Shown in pieces: positions 22,619 to 36,800 of a DNA stretch of 64,000 nt; position 1 is the first letter of the stretch; each line of letters opens with the position of its first letter. The notes beneath the pieces were generated by a model. It saw only the letters and a program-made list of their open reading frames with translations. It did no database searches and was not told the origin of the DNA. The stretch spans positions 14,354,611-14,418,610 of the forward strand of contig NC_092576.1 of NCBI RefSeq assembly GCF_037975245.1. Reading direction: 5' to 3'. The stretch is from Apostichopus japonicus (taxonomy: Eukaryota > Echinodermata > Holothuroidea > Aspidochirotida > Stichopodidae). Both the position numbers and the translations under genes were made by a program.

Positions 22619-24590
22619 TGACAGACCGTTAAACATGTGATGTCTCCTCGAATGGAATCAAATTTCTTCCTAGCCGTTTTTGGGGAAGCTATTCACCATA
22701 GTTTATTTACAGCAACTTAATATGATGTTGTAATTGTCTTTTCGAAAATAACTTAAAAAGATTTAAAAAAAGGCAACCCATTACGATTTTTACAGAATAC
22801 ATGGTAGAATATTATTCACTTAATTATCACGTTGAACTGAACGTGCAAATAAAGTTATGATGTCTCCCATACGTCTCTCCTAGCATTAAACTCTTACCCG
22901 ATCTTGTTCGCACGATCTACGACCGAAGATCCATTTCCGACAAAAAAACGTCAATTTTAGTATAAAAATCACGTTGAAAAGCTTAGCTTTAACAAATTGG
23001 AGAAAATGTAAAAATTGCTCCGTACTTTAATTAACAATTCAAAATCTTAAGACAGAAAAATTATGATATTCTCCACGTAAGTTGTACACCTTGTCCAAAG
23101 TCTCAAGTCAAACTTTGAGACAGAAACATTATGATATTCTCCACATAATTTTGTATAAGAAGCCAAACTAACTGTTTTTGTTTTACGCACCTCCAACTTT
23201 TCAAAAATATAAAAAAAATGTGTTTTCGTTCAGAATCTTGAACTCCAGTCAATCGCCTAGCGCGTCTCTACGTAAGTTCACCCGACGTGTTCCCACGCCG
23301 GTGTGAGCGCTCTGAAGCGGGTTGTGTTACTGTGGGAGATGTTCACAGTACTTAGACACCCAATAGGACCTGTATGAAAGCCCCAGTAGGCTGACACATT
23401 GTAGAGTAAGGTGACCAGACGTCCCCGATTTTCGGGGACAGCCCCCGATTACAGTGTGCTGTCCCCAAAAATGTCCCGACTCGTCAAAATGTTCAGGAAT
23501 TTCGAAAATATCCCACATTATTAGTAAAGTAATTGTAAAAACAAAATTTAATCAAGTGTGCAGTGGCAGAACGGAACTTATAACCAGTATTTCAGGTGGG
23601 CCAGTGTAAAGTGGAAACACTGTTAAAATATGCTAGATCGATCTAGCCAAGCACTCTTTCGACGGTATAATTGGCAACCAAGGCGACACAACGACACTTA
23701 TAGTGTGAGCATGAGCAACTCACAAGCTCTCAAAGAACCACGTAAAGTAAGTGAATTTTATCTGAGAAAAAGCTACATTTTTGAAACTAAAATTGATTCA
23801 AAAAGAGCTGCTAAGTATAACCATTTTACATCTAAGCACCTTATGCACTTGAAAATTTTTCCAAAGGGGAAAAGGAAAGAAAATGTACGTGATGATGGAT
23901 CCTAAATTGTGCGACAGTTACATGGGATGATATTTCTGTCCTTTCAAGAAATGTCTAATGCTGGCAAAATTGGATGGCACGGGAACCTATGGAGGGGACC
24001 AGAGCAAATATGGAGCTGCTGGCCGGAAAAGGATGGAGATACATATATGAGCGGTGCAAGGGTCCGCTGACACCCGAATTTCCCCAGGGCCAGGAGAGGC
24101 TCTCACTATGAAAGATGAACAAATTAAATTGTCTTATTCAAAATGGAAGTGGGAAAGGTATTTAAAAAAAAAAAATATTTGAAAAAAAAGCACCTATCTT
24201 TTTCTTGGACTAATGAATGGTATTACTCAGCCATGGCTTAAGAGTCAGAGACAAATATCATATTACTCTCTCCCATAATATATTGGTGAGGTGGGTTTTT
24301 GATTCCTCGCAAAATAAAAAAATAAATAAATAATCGATGGGTTTTAATCCAATAAGGTGTCTCTTTTATCCTCCAATTATAAATCAATTTTTCAAGGTGA
24401 TCCCTAAGGGACGTTGAATCATCAAGCACGGTGATTATACATCTCCAATTTAATTAAACATGTCGGTACTTCTTAAAAGTAATCCTTCTTTAATAAGGCC
24501 AGACAAACGTTTAACTTTTCTTTAAACACCTATTTATCATTACTCAAGCCTAACATCTCTCGCTCATCCACAGCCTCGTCTACGACACAC
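22619..24590. other. Downstream flank of the ZIP gene, no gene recognised
   Basis: A ~70-bp duplication (gacagaaa.attatgatattctccac) occurs at 23050-23085 and 23118-23153. The part at 23405-23510 contains gtgaccagacgtccccgatt, which resembles a hAT MITE end. A plus-strand open frame at 23630-23905 (91 codons) has no motif. Candidate polyadenylation words for the minus-strand ZIP transcript (ATTAAA on the minus strand near 24454 and 24489) are weak. Confidence 0.4.
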
Positions 24591-24633
24591 CCCGGCCTCT
24601 TTAGAGCCGGTATTCTTAATACCGGAGGCCGGG
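24591..24633. other. Strong nested hairpin downstream of the ZIP stop codon
   Basis: CCGGTATT (24607-24614) pairs with AATACCGG (24618-24625) over a 3-nt loop. Alternatively CCCGGCCTC (24591-24599) pairs with GAGGCCGGG (24625-24633). It lies about 220-260 nt past the ZIP stop on the minus strand, so it may sit in the 3' UTR. No function is known. Confidence 0.6.
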
Positions 24634-24852
24634 TGGTCATTTTCCGTTAAAGTCCCCCTGTTCCTACCTAACGGCTCTCGTATTATTCTCTCCGCAGGCA
24701 GCCCCTCGGATAAGATGTTCCCGGTTACATATTAACTGAAACACCAGGAACAGCGTTAAACAAATTGTAAACCTTAAAAAAGAGAGAAAAAAAGGACTCG
24801 CCGATTCTTCACTACTTGTGAGAATCGTCTGTCCTTCTGTCGGCTTCAAAAC

Positions 24853-27800
24853 TTAGTGTGCTAGCGCTTCCTCGAGGAAGCTGATTCCGAGAATGACGGC
24901 CGCGCCGATCAGAAAACCCACGTTCTGGAGGATGAAGATCACTCCTGCATGCTTGGACTTATCTGTTTTAAGAATCTGTGGCATCTGTTCAGATGGAAGG
25001 AGAACAAGAAGAATAAATAAATAAATAAATATATAAAATAGATTATAAAAAATGAAAAAAAAAAAAAAATAGATGAAACAGATAAAAAATAAATTAATAA
25101 ATTAATAAATTAATAGATCATATAGATCAAATAGATCAAATAAATTATAACAAGAGCATCAATGACGCAGTATCTCAATACTGGAAGTTTTAATTTTGAT
25201 TCCTAATTTCAAATCTTTGCTGTCTCTACAATTATCAATATCAATCATGGTACAACAAATATATAACTTGCATTTTTGCTACTAATAGTCTCTGCAGGTT
25301 ACACTTTATTCTGCTAGTCTTGACTTTAGCGCTCATTGCCTGTTAGTTGAAAGAACGACGTTGCAAGGTTTAGTAATGTCATAGAATATTTAAGAACTTG
25401 TTTTTTATGTGGTATCCTTCATCTTGGGTCAGTCTCTGTTGGACTTTTTGGTCATATAGTTTGACGTCAATCACAACGGCCAAATTAAAAAGGGGAACAA
25501 CTCGACCATATTCTTGATGCCTGCCTTGAGACTTGAGAGCTAGGCCTATTGACCTACTGTATGTTACTGTAGACTGTAGTGGTGACTACCATCAAAACTG
25601 TGTCCACTTCTAGATATCAAAACAACCCACGTTTTTCCATCTCAATTTTTCTGACATGAAGATTTCATGGATTTATGACTTGGAAAAAATAATGTAAAAG
25701 AAGATTACAAGTTTTTATATGCAAGTGATGGGTGGCCTCCTCCCCCCCCCCCCCCCCCTAATAGCCACCTCAGTTCCTCTCCATTTTGTTATTTTATTTT
25801 AATTCTTTGTACAATTGATGTCAAACATTACAGGTTCAAAAGAAAGCTAAACATACTTCTTATAACCTTATACATCTTATATCCTTATAAATAAAACATA
25901 ACCTTACACAATTTTTATAGTCTTATAAAAGTTGTGATGCTATGGCCGGCTCCTGTTTCATACGTACCCATCAAACAAACTTACCCTGGTCCTTCCTAGG
26001 AAAAGCTGTCTGAACACCAGTACAATGCTAATGTGGCTATCACTGAAAGCCTAATAGGCCTAGGCCTATATATATATTTTTTAAATGCACTAGGCCTACA
26101 GCAAGTAGCCTTCAGAAATACAAGAATGTGTATACGTAATTATACAAAATACATGAAGGACAATCAAACAAACTTATCATGGCCCTTGCTCTGAAAAGCT
26201 ACCTGAACACCAGTACTATCCTTAAATGGATGCTACAAAAACGAAGGCCTAAAATAAATTAAATGCACTACGTAGAATTCAGCAGTACAGGCTGTGTATA
26301 TGTAATTAGCATGCAATACACACCTCGCGTACCTAACTACAGTATAGAAAATTTGTCGCGAGGGTAGCCATTTTCGTATATAACATGTAGCTGTCATGAG
26401 TCATAGCCAATCTGCTACAAAACAGACTTGGGGGCGGGGCTTAATCATCAAAAACGGACCTTTTTATTAAAAGTAGGGGCGACAGCTCAGTGTTGTTTTA
26501 AGAAAGAAAAATCATTTAAACATCAAATAAAGCAAATAAAAGCCATAAAATGTCATATACAGCTGGTAAAATTCTTAGTAATACCTACCTGTAAACAACA
26601 AATGAAAGTTTAAAATGTTAATAAAATATATAATACATAGGCCCCTACTTTAGACGATACCACTGTTGAAAGACAATTCTATTCTATTCTCTTTCATAAA
26701 ACATAAGTTTTGGAGCGTGTGCAAAACAGGTCTGCCAAAGTGTGTTATCGGCCCGAATTGGCCCGATTTGGACATAAATCGGTGAAAAAGTCACAGAATG
26801 AGATACAATTCTGGAATAAAAAATAGTAACTTTTGTTGGTCTATATGATATATTCTTGCTCTGGAAATTCCAGAGGAAAAGAACTTTGTTTGAAGACGCT
26901 GAAAATTTTTTAAGAGAAGAGAGAGTCCCACTTACTGTTACAATATCTCTATACATGTAATGTATTGAGATAAAAACACAACAGAATATTACAGGTTTAC
27001 TGTCAACTTGTTCTTCGGTCTCTTGGTTCAATGTCTGAATAAATTAAGTTTTAAATTTTCGTTTTTTATTAATCTTCAATAAAAGAGAAAAAAAGAACTG
27101 TCATAAACAGAAAATGAAAATTATGAGCCTAGAATGGCATTTTAAACCCAGTAACATTTACGTTAGGCGCCTGTGTGCTGTACCGACCTATGTAATGCAG
27201 TTGTAACTTGGTCAAGATTCCCAACTACTGTGATGGAGATGGTGTTGGGTGGGTGATGGGGTTGAGTGGGTGATGAGATTGGGTGGGGGATAGGGTTGGG
27301 TGGGGGATGGGGTTAGGTGGGGGTGGGGTTGGGTGGGGGATGGAGCTGGGTTGGGGGAGGGGCACAATTCACACTGCCTCATGCATTAACCGGACGGCCA
27401 CTGCCAACTGGCTTTGTGATTCCTTGCCACGTTTGGTACTATGACTATATATCTGACAACCTGCTATGCAGGGTTCTGGTGTTCACTAAAATGTCTCTTA
27501 TATATAATATATAGGGGAGGCGTTGTGGTCAATGGGAGGTATTGTGGTCAAGGCATTGGACTTGTGATCTAAGGATTGCAGGTTCGAGTCCTGGCCAGAT
27601 CATTGTGTCCTTGGGCAAGGCACATTATCTCTATTGCCTCTCTTCACCCAGGTGTAGACGTGGGGACTAACAAGGTAACTTGTAAATATAGTCGCTTGCG
27701 CCGGTTTGTGGCTGCACCTTATGGGAATTCCCCCAGGGGACACTTGGATGTGGTGCACCAGGGGAGACATTGAATTGTGCACACTTTGGTGTGTGGGTGT

Positions 27801-30800
27801 GACAAGTTACCAATTAACCATTAGTTAAGTTGTAAAGTCATGTGAGAGGGGCCTTGAACAATACTGTAAACCTTAGAATAAAAAATATATATATATACGT
27901 ATATTTACCATATCCACTAATCCTACGTAGAGAAACATGCCGGCCGTGATGGAGAGGATCCACTGGCGTGCTATGAGGGTGCTCCCCACCGCTATGCCGA
28001 TGAAGAAGCCCAAGAAACATGTCAGGGCAGAGAGGAAGTTCAGGAGGAGAGCCCACTTCAAGGACATACCGCTCTTCAAGAGGATGGCAAGGTCGCCTGT
28101 GAAGAGACGCAAACGAGCGTTAATAGCATTTATCATCCTTAATTAACACCGATCGACTGATCGAGCCAGTTGCCGATCTCGATGGTGGCAAAATTTACCG
28201 GACAAAATACTTCCCCGATGTAGAAATAGCTTGACCGATGAATTATGGAACATGTCTAATTGATGTCTGGTCGTGATGTCTAGTTGTTTGATGAGGCAGG
28301 AATAATTCAAATTTTATTTGATTTTTTTTTATAGACAGTCAATGGAAAATTGAAGAGATTAAAATTAAGTTTAGTATGACCTTTTTTCCAAATTTCTTTT
28401 TAAAAATAGTTACCAGACAAGTGCAACTAAAATCAGACAATTTTTTTTCCTCATAAAAAAATCCACTTAACATGGGATGGGGATGGGGATGGGGGGGGGG
28501 GCGTGCAGTTCTAAAATGTTAACCAATTAGTAGCTTAGGCAGATGATGAAAGTGAGGCCTTCTTTTATGTAAAACACAATATAAATATATTATTATTATT
28601 ATAATTATTATTATAGTTATTATTAAATCACTGAACGTCACACTAGCGTGATGCCATATCATAATCACTCCACACTACGTCACACTATACTATGTGATGA
28701 TGGTGGTGATGATGGTGATGATGATGGTGGTGGTGGTGATGATGTTGGTGATGATGATGGTGGTGATGATGATAATGGTGGTAGTGATGATGGTAATGGT
28801 GAGGAAGAGGACTTACCAAGTTCATGCGGTAACTCGTGGCAAAAGATGGCAAAACTGGTGGAGAGTCCTGTGCCAATGCTGGCAGCAAACGATGCGCCCA
28901 TTGCTAGACCATCGCAGAAGTTATGAAAGGCGTCGCTGAGCAATATCATAATAGGCAGTGACCCAAACTCTGTTCAAAGACAATGAAAGGACAAAAGAAC
29001 GTTGTTAGTCCACGAGACGTGTACAGGGTACCCCCACCATTCACAGTTCTATTGTTTAAATTACTTTACATATTATATATTAATATATTATTATATATAT
29101 ATATATTATATATTAAAGGAGTTGTCTGGTGAAAGATTTGGATACATCGCCCCCATAGTTCTTATTTCTCTCTTTCTAACCGTGTGAAAATTTTCCCCAT
29201 TCGGCTTTATCTTCTAGTAGAAATCTGGTCTTCAAATTCACCAGTTTCTCACCAAAAGCACCATTTGTTCGAACCCATCAATTTTTATAATGACGTTGTG
29301 CGGTTTTTGTTGTGACTACCGTAGGAACTGCATGGAGCGTGGGGGTTACGTCGCAATCTGCATTTGCGAAGATGACGTCACCTTCTCTACTGTTCAAAGT
29401 ATATTTGGAATATCCATCCTAAACGATTAACAAATCGTCTCTCTGTCAAACGCAACATGAGTGTTCTCATATTTGGAAAACATCTTTGGAAAATTATTTA
29501 TTTGTTTTTTAAGGTAACTTCTAAGGGCTACCAGACAACTCTTTTAATACCTATTCAAACGCATGAAAATACTACACAATACATTTACCCATGGATAACA
29601 TCTCTGAAGAGAAGTTTTTTTTCCTTTTTTTTTGGACAAAATAAATGCCAAAAGAGAATGTTCATTAACTTTTATTATTTTTAAACTTTTTTGTCTGATC
29701 TTTTGATTCTTTGTCTGAAGAAAGAAGAACACTTTCTAGACATCCCAGAGAACTTGGTCTACGATTTCTACAAAATATCTCCTCTTTGATGTTCTGAAGT
29801 TAACCACAAAATGGGGAAGAGAGGATAGTTAAGCGCTTTTTAATGAATACTCACGAAATATTTGAATCTTTTTGTCCTTTTCCTGACCCACTGGATCTTC
29901 TGGTGATGTCTCAGTCTGTTTTATGGAGATGGAAAAAGAAAAAAAAGAGACGTGAACAAAATTGATAAACCCTAGTTGAGCCCAGAGCGTAATATTTATG
30001 TACCATCCTGGCCTGCTGCCATCACATTAACTGTTCTAAACACCAAAAACCACTTTAATGTTACCATAAAGAGTTCATTCCAGTGCTGTATGAATGCCAC
30101 ATGGTTTGTACCAAAGGAGTTGATAATAGCCCCAAAAAATTACACTGCTGAATAATAAAAATGGTAATACACTTATTACGGGGCTGTGGCCGAGTGGACA
30201 GAGGTGGTGGGCATTTGAAGCAATGAGGCTTAGCAATCGGGAGGTTCGGGGTTCGATTCCCGGCCGGGTCATTAGTGAGGTGGGTTTTTGATCCAAGTGC
30301 AATTTACAGTTTTCCTATCTGGAATGACTTTCTCACCTAAACAGATTCCAAATTTGAATTCAAAATGTTGAATTTGAAGGCACCAGACTTTGTGAAAGTT
30401 GTAGTGGGAGCTTAAAGCATTGTAAAAATAACTGCCTGACTGATTAATTGATTATTCCTCATCTTGATTTGATATCCTTGAAGCATGATCTATAGATCAA
30501 GAAAGTTTGCACTGTATGTTTACACCAAATTCGGGGCACTTTCCAATAGCAATATGCATGTAAGGTCCGATACAAACATTTTGTACTCATGATACTGTAA
30601 ACAGTGCAGCTTGGAACCTTGTACTCCGGTAACACATACCAAGGCATATATCCTACTTGTACTCATGCTGTTGACTCCTACTGTAGGTCTGGGATTTTAA
30701 CCCATTAGGCTCGAACCAACGGGATACATTTTTCTTTTTTACTTTGGTACGGGGTTAAGTAAAAGTGTGATGGTTTGAAAAGAAACTCTTCAATTTGAAA

Positions 30801-33800
30801 TTGACAGAAATGATTCCTTACCGTAGGAACGCTTTCAAAGCGAGCTTGCTCCAAGGCCATGGGTTGAGAGTTGGCCTCGGCATGACCGTGGGTGTGGGTG
30901 TGATGACCACTCTGTAGAAAATCAAAGGGAAGGAAACATAACACTCTATACGGTATCACATCAAAGTAGGACAGCCTACATACTACATAAATCCATACTG
31001 CTCACTCAGATACAGTTACATACAATATAGGAGACACTGCAGGTCTGAGGGCATGCAGCCAGGCTGCATAGTACATATATCCATACTGCTCACTCAGACA
31101 CAGTTACATACAATGGAGACACTGCAGGTCTGAAGGCATGCAGCCAGGCTGCATAGTACATATATCCATTCTGCTCACTCAGACACAGTTACATACAATA
31201 TAGGAGACACTGCAGGTCTGAAGGCATGCAGCCAGGCTGCATAGTATATATATCCATAAGTGCTCACTCAGACACAGTTACATACAATATAGGAGACACT
31301 GCAGGTCTGAAGGCATGCAGCCAGGCTGCATAGTACATACATCCATTCTGCTCACTCAGACACAGTTACATACAATATAGGAGACACTGCAGGTCTGAAG
31401 GCATGCAGCCAGGCTGCATAGTACATACATCCATTCTGCTCACTCAGATACAGTTACATACAGTAGAGACACTGCAGGTCTGAGGGCATGCAGCCAGGCT
31501 GCATAGTACATATATCCATACTGCTCACTCAGATACAGTGCATTCAATGGAGACACTGCAGGTCTGAGGGCTTGCAGCCAGGCTGCATAGTACATATATC
31601 CATTCTGCTCACTCGGATACAGTTACACACAATAGAGACACTGTAGGTCAGAGGGCATGCATGCAGCCAGCCTGCAGAGAGAGGAACGTCTCCCGAACAC
31701 AGCTGAAAAAAGGGAGAAATAAACAGACTTGATCCACTTGGAGAACAACATCCCCATTACCATGGTTAAACCACAGCCTCACATGATACTTACACCGCAG
31801 TGGCTCATAGATACTTCCAGCAGGAAGAACGCATAGATGGACATTAGCGTGGTAAAGGTCTTCCAGATGTAGCTGAGATCATGGTCGTGAGCACCGTGAT
31901 CGTGTCCCCCATGGGCACCGTGATCGTGTGGTCCTTCATGTACATGGAGTCCAGTGGCCTGCGGAGAGAGCCACAAAAAAACAAAAAATGGTCAATCGTC
32001 TGTAACGAATGATGCGACTACATTGGACTGAAGCAAACTTCACAGGACATCAAAGACCAAGTCGTGTAGAAAAATTTGTAGTAATTATAATAAGTATGTA
32101 TCAACAATTTTAAGACAAATCCTTAGGTCTTTAAGGTGAAATGTCGCAAAACAATTGGGGAAACTAATGCACCACTTTAATGGTTCCACCAAACTGAATG
32201 TACTATGCATTCAATGGGGTGGTCAACAACTGAAGATCACTGCATCATATCTCGGGGAAAAATTATTAACGGTCTTCCGAGATGACCATACTTGTGTCCG
32301 CACAACCCCTACACCCCCTCCCCTCTGCCGATAGGTAAAATGATAAGCTGGTATCACCCTCCATCACATCTTGGAAACCCTGAAATTAGAGCAAAACCTA
32401 CTGGTATGCCCATGATGGACCGGGTCCCCACCAGAGTTTTACTGGGGGCCAATGCGTGGTCTTCTATTCATCAGACCTACAGTGTGAAACATTGTCTAAT
32501 ATCGGTCATTCTTTGCGAACAATTCGTCAACATGTGCACCACCTCTTTAGGGACGGCCTAATTTGCTGTTCGGACAGTCACCACACGAAGACCTGGTTTG
32601 GGCATTCGGAAGAAAATCCTTAATTAATTTGCCCTGCGTGTACTGTGAATATCGCACGATTCATGGGAAACCGATGCAAGGTCATCGCAACCCGGTTGTT
32701 GCGAGGTACGGCCCTGAAGCTGGGCACTTGTCTTACCATGGGTATGAGATGTATGAGGGCATCTCCGGTTAGGGTCGAAACGGCCATCGCAATCAAGAGT
32801 CCAAAGACCATGTCCTTGCGATCGTCTCCGAGAATGGGCAGCATGCAGCCTCCGATTACAGCGCAGAGGCTGACCACAAAGACGCTGAGAGTGCCGTACA
32901 GGTAAGCTGTAAGTTGCAAAGAAAAAAAAAAGATTTCCGTCTTTACATGTTTTAACGTAAACTTACACAGGGATGTGCTCAGGAATATTTGAGTGCCGGG
33001 CAGATTGTTCGGTAGTGTGATCCACAACCCCCTGGGAGAGGGATCTCATGGGTGGGGTAACCCCCTTCCCTACTGGACAAGAAATTTTACACATGAAGTA
33101 TGCTTAGGTGGTACTATTTTTGCCTATTCTGTGCCATGTATTCTCCCAGATATTGGTTATGGTAAAATTTGTTAAATTATCATCAAGGAAAGTGCCGGGC
33201 GGAAATGTTTAAAATACTGTTTGTGCTGGGCGGCATTCAGAACTGCTGGGCGCAGCCGCCCGGTGCCGCCTAGTGTGAGCACATCCCTGCTTACAGTTAA
33301 ACGGGTTAAGCTGTAAACAGACAAACGTCATACTTGTAAATAACAATGTTTATGTCTTTACATGTTTTTCAACATACACTTGTATGTGAGCCGGATTGTG
33401 TTTACCTATAAACATATAAAGTTTATATGTTTGCACGGGTTATCTGGGTACCCAGGTACCCGCCCGACGCAATACTACCCGGTTCCTAATTTATTACCCG
33501 AATCCTACACAAAGTGTGATTTAAAAAAATAAAAAAAATTTGCAAACCTACGGTTAGGCAGATTTCCCATTGACTTAATGTGTTGTTAGGCTAACATATG
33601 TGGTCGATATTTATATTATAAACATCATACTGTGATAGTTCCCATTTTTTTTTTTTCAACAAATGAAATTCCAGACCTCTTCTTCGAGGCGATAACAAAT
33701 CCCCCGCCCCGCCCACTCCCTACTGCAACACTGGGTGCTATGTTACCAGGCTCAGCACAATCTCACAATATTCAAACCCATTCATCTATGGTACATCGAC

Positions 33801-36800
33801 CAACAAATAAACTGCAACCAATTGATCTATATAATACACCGTAAAGAATGCCTTACCGTCTGCACCGACCGCATATTCCGAGCCCACTCCATGGTCATGG
33901 TGAGAACATCCGCCAGAGAGCTGCTGTTGGAGAAGAGCCGGACAGACCAAGACCAAATGTTTCTCGGTGAGACCATCCTCTGGGTGCAAGCCGTGGGACA
34001 TCATCAACTCCTCGGCAGAGAAGCACTGCAGAGCGAAGAACGCAAAACAGAACGGGAAGAGAGGTCATTGAAAGGTATGAGACAAAAAATGAGCCACTCA
34101 CTCCACAGAGGAACAACGTTAGAGGGATATGGGTAGCGATTGACCATATGAAGAGACACGGTTATCACATGTGAGAAGCAATGAAGCATTCTCCTACACA
34201 GAGCAGCACTGTACTAGTGAGCAAAACTAGAATGTTAACACACATAACCTTGAGATGCTCCTACAAAGAGCAGCACTCTACCAGTGAGTAAACCTAATGT
34301 TAACACAAGTACATAACCTTGAGATGCTCCGACACAGAGCAGCACAGAACTAGTGACCAAACCTAATGTTAACACACATAACCTTGAGATGCTCCTACAC
34401 AGAGCAACACTGTACTAGTGAGCAAAACTAGAATGTTAACACGTTACCTTGAGATGCTCCTACACAGAGCAAATTGTACTCGTGAGCAAACCTAGGTCTA
34501 CATAACCTTGGGTTACAGTAACTGGTGAAGGATCGTAGGAGGTCCCCCCCCCCCCTTTTCATGATGCTTGCAACTTGTTATGTCGCTAGCTACCTAACCT
34601 TGAGATGCTCCTACACAGAGCAACACTGTACTCGTGAGCAAACCTAGGTCTACATAACCTTGGCTTACAGTAACTGGTGAAGGATCGTAGGAAGTCCCCC
34701 CCCCCCCCCCGTTTAGATGATGCTTGCAACTTGCTATGTCACTAGCTATAGCTTGTACAGTATTCAAAATGTTACATACATGATGTGACGAATTTACACC
34801 CATCTGCCCACAACGTTTTAAACGAAAAGAGTTGTTTATGTTTCATCCGTTCATTTGGTTCTTGGTGGTTTTTCATCTAAACAGGTGGAGTTTATCGCAG
34901 AACGTAGATTTAAGAATTAAACTTACGGAGTGAGCGACAGCTTCTATCCGTGACACGTTAGCGGTATCGTGAACGTGGACATCCTCTGCATGGTCATGAC
35001 CGTGATGGTCATGATCGTGGTGGTCATGGTCGTGGTTATGTTGCACTGCTCGTTTCCTCCGATGGTCGTGACCCTCATGGTCGTGGTGATCGTGATCACT
35101 ATGATCGTGTTCACTATGATCGTGGTCACCATGATCGTGGTCACCATGTACGTCTTCACTGTGTTCATCATGTTCACCATGATCATGTCCACTGTGATCG
35201 TCAGAGCTACCCAGACCCAGCTGACTCATTATAAGTTTAAAATCTGTTTGAAGTTTGAAAAAAAAAAAAAAAAAAACAAGTTAGGTAATTTATTATATTT
35301 TTTTGGACCCTTTCCACAAAATTGATCCATTTCATTTCTGTTTGTAAACCGCTGCCAACTGAAGGGCAGGGGCGGATTGTAAATCTTTCCCCGGGGTGGT
35401 GTATTTATGCTCGGTGACTTCATCTCTGCCGGCGACAGTAGCGCCGAACAGAGTCGTTTTCAGAACCCTTGATAGAACAGAAACCAAACCCCACTTCGCC
35501 AAGAACCAGAAAATATCAAACTCCACGGACGACATGACACGGTTCATGTCGGTCATATCTGCACGGCACGTTTGCGATGCTGTACCAGTTTAACAATTTA
35601 TTCCGTTTTATGAAGGGGAAGTCCTATATACGGGTATATGGAGAACTGATATGACTGATATCCCTAGACCACACGATGTGAATCCGGGAATAGCCTATTT
35701 TGCCCAAAATAAAACTTTCGACCATGGTATGATCCGTCATATCACAACCGCGCGAATGGTTTCGTGACTTTTCCCGACAGAGATATCCTGGACGGTATAC
35801 TCGGGCAGCACTCCTGATAGAACAGAAACCAAAGCCCACTTAGCCAAGAACCAGAAAATACCAAACTCCACTGATGACATGACATGATTGTTGGTCGGTT
35901 CAGCCATATCTGCGCGGCACATACCGGTTTAACGTTCTCTATATTCTCTGTCTAATATAGTTTCTTACCTTCCAGAGGAATGACGCCGTCGTGGCCGTAC
36001 AGGGCGATGACGTCTTGGATGAATGATTCTGGATCGGGGAAATCCGCCTCTCCGATGCAGTAGCCCTCGAGCAGGTAGGCGACGATGAGCGGTGAGAGGT
36101 GCTGCATCTCCCTCAAGGAGGCCCCTAGGTCTCCGTCGTAGACGTCTTCAAACAGGCTCTCTGTGCTGAAACACTACAATTGAGAAACATGTATTTACAG
36201 CAGCGGCAGTTATATTACAACTAAACACTTTTGTTTGTGTGTGTTTTTCAACAGGTTATTGCAGTTCTATTGCAGTTCATGGTACTCATGTAGAATACAG
36301 TACTCAGGACACACAGTACTCATTGCAAGCAGTATCCAGGACACACTGTACTACTGTAAGGCTACACAGCACACATTGCACACAGTACTCATTGCACATG
36401 TTCACTTAGGATACTTAGAATACAGTACCTATGACACACAGTACTCATTGCAAGCAGTATCCAGGACACACTGTACTAAGGCTACACAGCACACATTGCA
36501 CACAGTACTCATTGAACATAGGCTCAGCTCACATGGCACTCGGGTTGCATGGTTCTAACTTAGTGCACACAGTACTCAGCCCAAACAGTACTCATTGCAC
36601 ATGTTCACTTAGGATACTTAGAATACAGTACCTAGGACACACAGTACTCTTTGCAAGCAGTACCCAGGACACACTGTACTAAGGCTACACAGCACACATT
36701 GCACACAGTACTCATTGAACATAGGCTCAGCTCACATGGCACTCGGGTTGCATGGTTCTAACTTAGTGCACACAGTACTCAGCCCAAACAGTACTCATTG

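Noticed and set aside
28648-28949. His-rich or Asp-rich open frames next to ZIP exon 10
   Set aside because: Translations of the GAT/GGT microsatellite inside intron 10; the ZIP frame ends at its donor (28816).
30180-30275. Functional tRNA gene
   Set aside because: A and B boxes are present, but acceptor and anticodon stems do not form; a SINE head fits better.
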